From Membranipora membranacea (taxonomy: Eukaryota > Bryozoa > Gymnolaemata > Cheilostomatida > Membraniporidae), in assembly GCA_914767715.1 (NCBI GenBank), contig OU612072.1:11532001-11596000 (forward strand): a stretch of DNA of 64,000 bases, given 5' to 3'. Shown here one piece after another: positions 60,325-64,000 of this stretch. The notes below the pieces were generated by a model. It searched no databases, had not been told where the DNA came from, and saw nothing but the letters and a program-made list of their open reading frames with translations. How positions within the stretch are numbered: the stretch's first letter is position 1; each line of letters begins with the position of its first letter. Position numbers and translations under genes: made by a program.

Positions 60325-63300
60325 TCATGTACCGCCGTCTTTCTCTGTGCTTATTTCACCATTTAGTGGTGGAGGCCAATCTACATTCACTGACTACAAA
60401 TATGAAATTGATACGAGATACAGACTTTCAAACTCTAGCATCGTCATTGCACATGTATGCCGTCAATATCAGGTTATATAGCAAGAGGTATAACAAGAAG
60501 TTAAATTATGATCGTCATAGGAGAAAGGAAATAAATCTCTTTCAAAAATAAGACTTACATCCATGTGTATGCTTACAGCGCATCAAGAGTAAGAAAGCAT
60601 TATCAATATTCAACATAATGCAGTATCTATATAATCAAAAATATATAACTTTACAATGTAAGACTTACCAGCACATCGAGAGTAAGTATATCACATTGTA
60701 CTCCACCTAACAATGTACCAAGGTTAGGTACAGTCCTACCAAAATCACTATGTACAAACTCCTTCACATAAGTACCTGTCAAATACACAATCAGAATCCA
60801 AATCATTTGATGTCAGTTTGGCCACCATTATGAAAACATACCTATGGTCTTCCTTAAAGTGACATTCCTATTAGAAAAGTGGATATATTACCCCAGTAAA
60901 TCAAATATTGTGAGTTCATAGGGCAAATAAAAATAATAGAAAAATGAAAATTGTGGAAAATAGCAATTAGCTTTTTTTCAATTACTTTAGCAAGGATCAT
61001 AGTGGTCAGGGACAGGCAATAAACCACTATGATCCACTATGATCCCAATTTTCAGACTTTGCAGCAGTTCACAGTAGTGATGGCAAATTGTGGGATTTTG
61101 GCGAGACAGGACGAAACCGAGACAGCAGCAAAATTCGAGACAGAGACGAGACCAAGACATATATCAATGCCGATAAATTTGAAAACTGCCATTTTATTGG
61201 CATCGGCCATGGTTTTTTGATTTTTTGCTTTCAAAAAACCCAAAAACTGTGGCATAAACCGTGACAAAAACAGTGTTTATGATGAAGAAGTCTCGACATT
61301 TATCAAGAGTTTCTCGAGGGGACAAGTCTCACGAGACCGGGACCGACTTTTCCATCACTAGTTCACAGGCTGTTTTATTTTATATGCCCTACTGACTTTT
61401 CAGCCTGAGATCTTTAAAACCATACCAAACATGGCCTAGTAGGACTGTCACTTTAAGTCACTTCACCAACAGTTCTGATACTATCATGTGTGGGGTGGGG
61501 TGAGAAGGCTACTTGATGCATTTTATTGGGACTGTCTGGAAACCCTGGCTAGGCTAACTTTCTTCTTTTTTTTATTGTTTGTGCATAAATTTAGTTCCAT
61601 AAAAAGCATTTAGTAAAACAATTAATAAAAGCAAGGGCTCAGCTAGATAGATACTTATAATTAAACTCAAACAGCTTCTTACCTCCCTGAGTTTCCACCT
61701 CTATTGTAAAGTTCCTGGTACTGCCTGGCTCTAGCTGAGCTTTCATCCAGTGTATAGTTCTGGGTCTAACTGCTAACGCTCTCCGGTGTAGTACTCTGAC
61801 TGGAGTCATCTGGTTAAGGACCACATCCTAAATAAAATGTGCCAAATATTGTATTCCTATTTGTGTGTCAAATTCTGATAATCCCACTTAGAGTCGTTTT
61901 TTACCCAACAATGTAAACATTCACCTTTATCAACATCCTGATATCGGATGCAAAATCACCACCTTTTATAACTGAAGTTTGAGGAATTGTCTTACGGCGT
62001 CGCATACAGAAGTTTGATAATTTACTTGACTAATTATCAAACTTCTGAACGCAACTCCGTAAGATAAGCTCTGCGCTGAATTTTTGACAAATTTTCCTAC
62101 TCTTTCCTACTCCGTTAAACTCTTGCCTCTTGATCAAATTTTGCCTCAAACAACACGCATATTTATTGCATAAGGAGTTGTACATACTTTGAGATCAGAG
62201 AGTTTATCTAGTTGTTCTTGAGTTAAATCCGCCGTCTCACAAACACACTGTGCTGTGTATGTCTTCCTTTTCTCAGCTTCTAAATCCTTCAACTCATCGG
62301 TAGCTTCTCTGTAAACAGAACAGCAATAAGATTTTATTTATTTATTTTAAAACAATATTTCTTAGATTTTCATTGCAGAGACAAATAAAGGGTACCCTTC
62401 CTATATTTCCAACAACCACGACGAAATATCATGAAGCCATCAATACTGCTTGTAAGCTGATCGAGCAAAATGAGTAATTGGATCATAACAAGCGATCAAA
62501 GTAGCTACATTATTAGATATTTGGAGTTGTCTACCCTTAAAGCAAGATGAGACAACAACTACAATGATGGGCTAAATCAATTAAAATGATATCCAAGAGC
62601 ACATAAACACGATTGCATTACACAGCAAAACAAGACTTATTGCAGAGCTTGTATTTTCAGTAATATTCAGATAACTAATAGCGACTCTTCCTAGGTACCT
62701 TGATACAATTTGTAGATCTCTAACAGACACTAGTTTATCTGGTTTTTGGTTCATAGTCTGCTGTATATCAGATAGTATCTCCTGGCTCAGAACTTTACGT
62801 GGATTTATAAGCTGAACCATAAAAGGTCGGCCAGTACCCAACATCTGTACATCGATATCCTCTCTACCAGACGACGAGAAATAGTGTCCTGTATAATTGA
62901 AAAAAATATTAAGGTATTTTATAAATTAATAAAGCATGAGAATTCAAAGCAATATATAGAGCTATAGCACATACATTGAGGCAGGTTTAAATATAGCTCA
63001 ATTCTTGGTTTTAAAATTTGCTTACTCGCCACAGTAGGACCCAAGTTTTCATCATGTTGGCTACCAATTATGTAGTTTTAATTCCTCAAACTTCATGTTG
63101 CTGACAACCAATTTTACATTTTCACCCATGAGAATGAAATTATAGTACCACAAACCCAAGGTAAGGTTCGAACATTAAACTAAGAGCAAGTTATAGAGCT
63201 TCACTCCTTACACAAAAGACAACAAACACTGTACTAACCTTCAGCACCGGTGTAAGTAATCAGTGGCTCCACGAGTAACTCAGACACTGAGGAATCGAGT

Positions 63301-64000
63301 CCCTTCCTCTGTCCGTCAATAATCCACGGAGACTGACTCAACTCTCTACTATACTTGTTATATCTACCTGACAATCAAACTCAAACATGTAAATAGACAT
63401 TTAATATTGTAAATAAATAAAATCATTATTAATAAAAGGTTACCAATGTTTATTTATAAATGATATATGTTATTATAAATATAAGATATACAATCATATG
63501 TTTCAGTTAATGGTCCAAATAAACAACAAACAGCAAAGTGTGGAAACCCTTACAATCTGACAATGTAGTTTGGATTAAACTGCCAAGGTGACTCGCAAAC
63601 ACTTAAATTTCTACTCTTCGCCAGAGGGTTGTTTCTCCACATGGCCGCACTTACCTCCCACATATACAGGATTATGTTTACACATTAAAGATCTCATTGA
63701 GCAGACATCAGTTAGCTTGTTAGGTGGATACGTGATGACGGTACGCAGTTTGTCCCTTGATACGCTCTGTATAGCGTTCATCACATTATTACGAGTAAAC
63801 CTGTCTGTTTTCTGTCCTTTACGCTTTTTGAAATTGTCACGGAATGTTTCCTCTAGCTTGCCACACTCTGAGTCTAACTCATTCTGATCGAAGTCAATGA
63901 GGATATCTAAATGTTCGAGAGCAAACTTCTTGCCAAGGCGGTTCTCAACCTGACTACCACATATCCACTTCCAAACATCTTTGACTGTCGGCATCTGCTC
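60325..64000 (-). CDS. PUS10: tRNA pseudouridine synthase PUS10, 3' part (runs off window)
   Basis: Seven exons in frame: 64000-63655 (5' partial), 63367-63239, 62888-62699, 62308-62188, 61827-61683, 60775-60669, 60393-60325; 368 residues in the window. PUS10 makes pseudouridine in the T-arm of tRNA in archaea and eukaryotes. Recognisable blocks: GRYNKYSRELSQSPWIIDG, SGREDIDVQMLGTGRPF with the catalytic Asp region, NQMTPVRVLHRRALAVRPR, TYVKEFVHSDFGRTVPNLG, and the end VDWPPPLN. The last exon adds a short tail (GEISTEKDGGT) beyond the usual end. The N-terminal zinc and THUMP part lies beyond 64000. A minus AATAAA is at 60234-60229, so the 3' end meets that of KLC. The intron between 61683 and 60775 holds a hAT-like element. 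Confidence 0.92.
60994..61035. repeat. Short inverted repeat in PUS10 intron
   Basis: GGATCATAGTGG (60994-61005) and CCACTATGATCC (61024-61035), 12-bp perfect arms, followed by a second partial copy 'actatgatcc'. Just upstream of the hAT-like element. Confidence 0.55.
61075..61360. mobile_element. hAT-like non-autonomous element (286 bp)
   Basis: Terminal inverted repeats TAGTGATGG / CCATCACTA, flanked by a perfect 8-bp target duplication GTTCACAG (61067-61074 and 61361-61368). 8-bp duplications with (T/C)A(G)TGATG-type ends are typical of hAT elements. Non-coding; the interior has repeated 'gagac' motifs in inverted arrangement. Lies in a PUS10 intron. Confidence 0.88.
61991..62063. repeat. 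32-bp inverted repeat (hairpin) in PUS10 intron
   Basis: Arms 61991-62022 and 62032-62063 with a 9-nt loop; the inner 17 bp (CAGAAGTTTGATAATT and its complement) is perfect, with four or five mismatches outside. A minimal foldback element or transposon remnant. Confidence 0.7.

Noticed and set aside
60306-60551. 81-codon plus frame between KLC and PUS10
   Set aside because: Antisense to the last PUS10 exon (60393-60325), which has homology (VDWPPPLN) and a matching splice phase.
61075-61360. CRISPR-like or regulatory array from repeated 'gagac' motifs
   Set aside because: Explained by inverted repeats inside a hAT-like element with target duplication in a eukaryotic intron.

Overview
Non-vertebrate metazoan nuclear DNA: AT-rich, genes split into many short exons by small GT-AG introns, with abundant non-autonomous transposons and recent segmental duplications. 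The sequence supports no placement below Metazoa, and none is offered.

Layout. (1) 1-12.28 kb: about 2.5 tandem copies of an A+B unit (starts at 1, 6616 and 9045). The A parts carry a family of small secreted cysteine-rich, cationic peptide genes on the minus strand. Two are complete, one has lost its signal-peptide exon by deletion, and one is a dead relic. The B parts carry a 21-bp minisatellite and a U2-snRNA-headed SINE-like element. (2) 12.28-18.65 kb: a fifth member of the peptide family on the plus strand (15.5-16.6 kb), a nested SINE and a free-standing U2-headed element with a target-site duplication. (3) 18.65-35.5 kb: a tandem duplication of a 'C-type lectin + nicotinic-receptor-like ion channel' unit (about 18.65-24.02 and 24.01-31.76 kb, all genes on the minus strand). 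Copy 1 is truncated at both genes. Copy 2 keeps a complete lectin gene and the 5' exons of the channel. A third channel end lies at 34.9-35.4 kb. (4) 36.3-42.65 kb, minus: a seven-exon three-LIM zyxin/LPP-type adaptor, modelled complete at 311 aa. (5) 48.3-58.9 kb, plus: a kinesin light chain with a duplicated, probably alternatively used TPR exon. (6) 60.3-64.0 kb, minus: the 3' part of the tRNA pseudouridine synthase PUS10, running off the window end and lying tail to tail with the kinesin light chain gene.

The left half (secreted peptides, lectins, channel fragments) behaves as a rapidly duplicating accessory region, plausibly immune or epithelial in function (inference). The right half holds conserved single-copy housekeeping genes. 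The most unusual signals are the peptide family, whose mature exon diverges far more than its introns; the deletion-made intronless peptide gene; the snRNA-headed retroelement; and the KLC exon pair.
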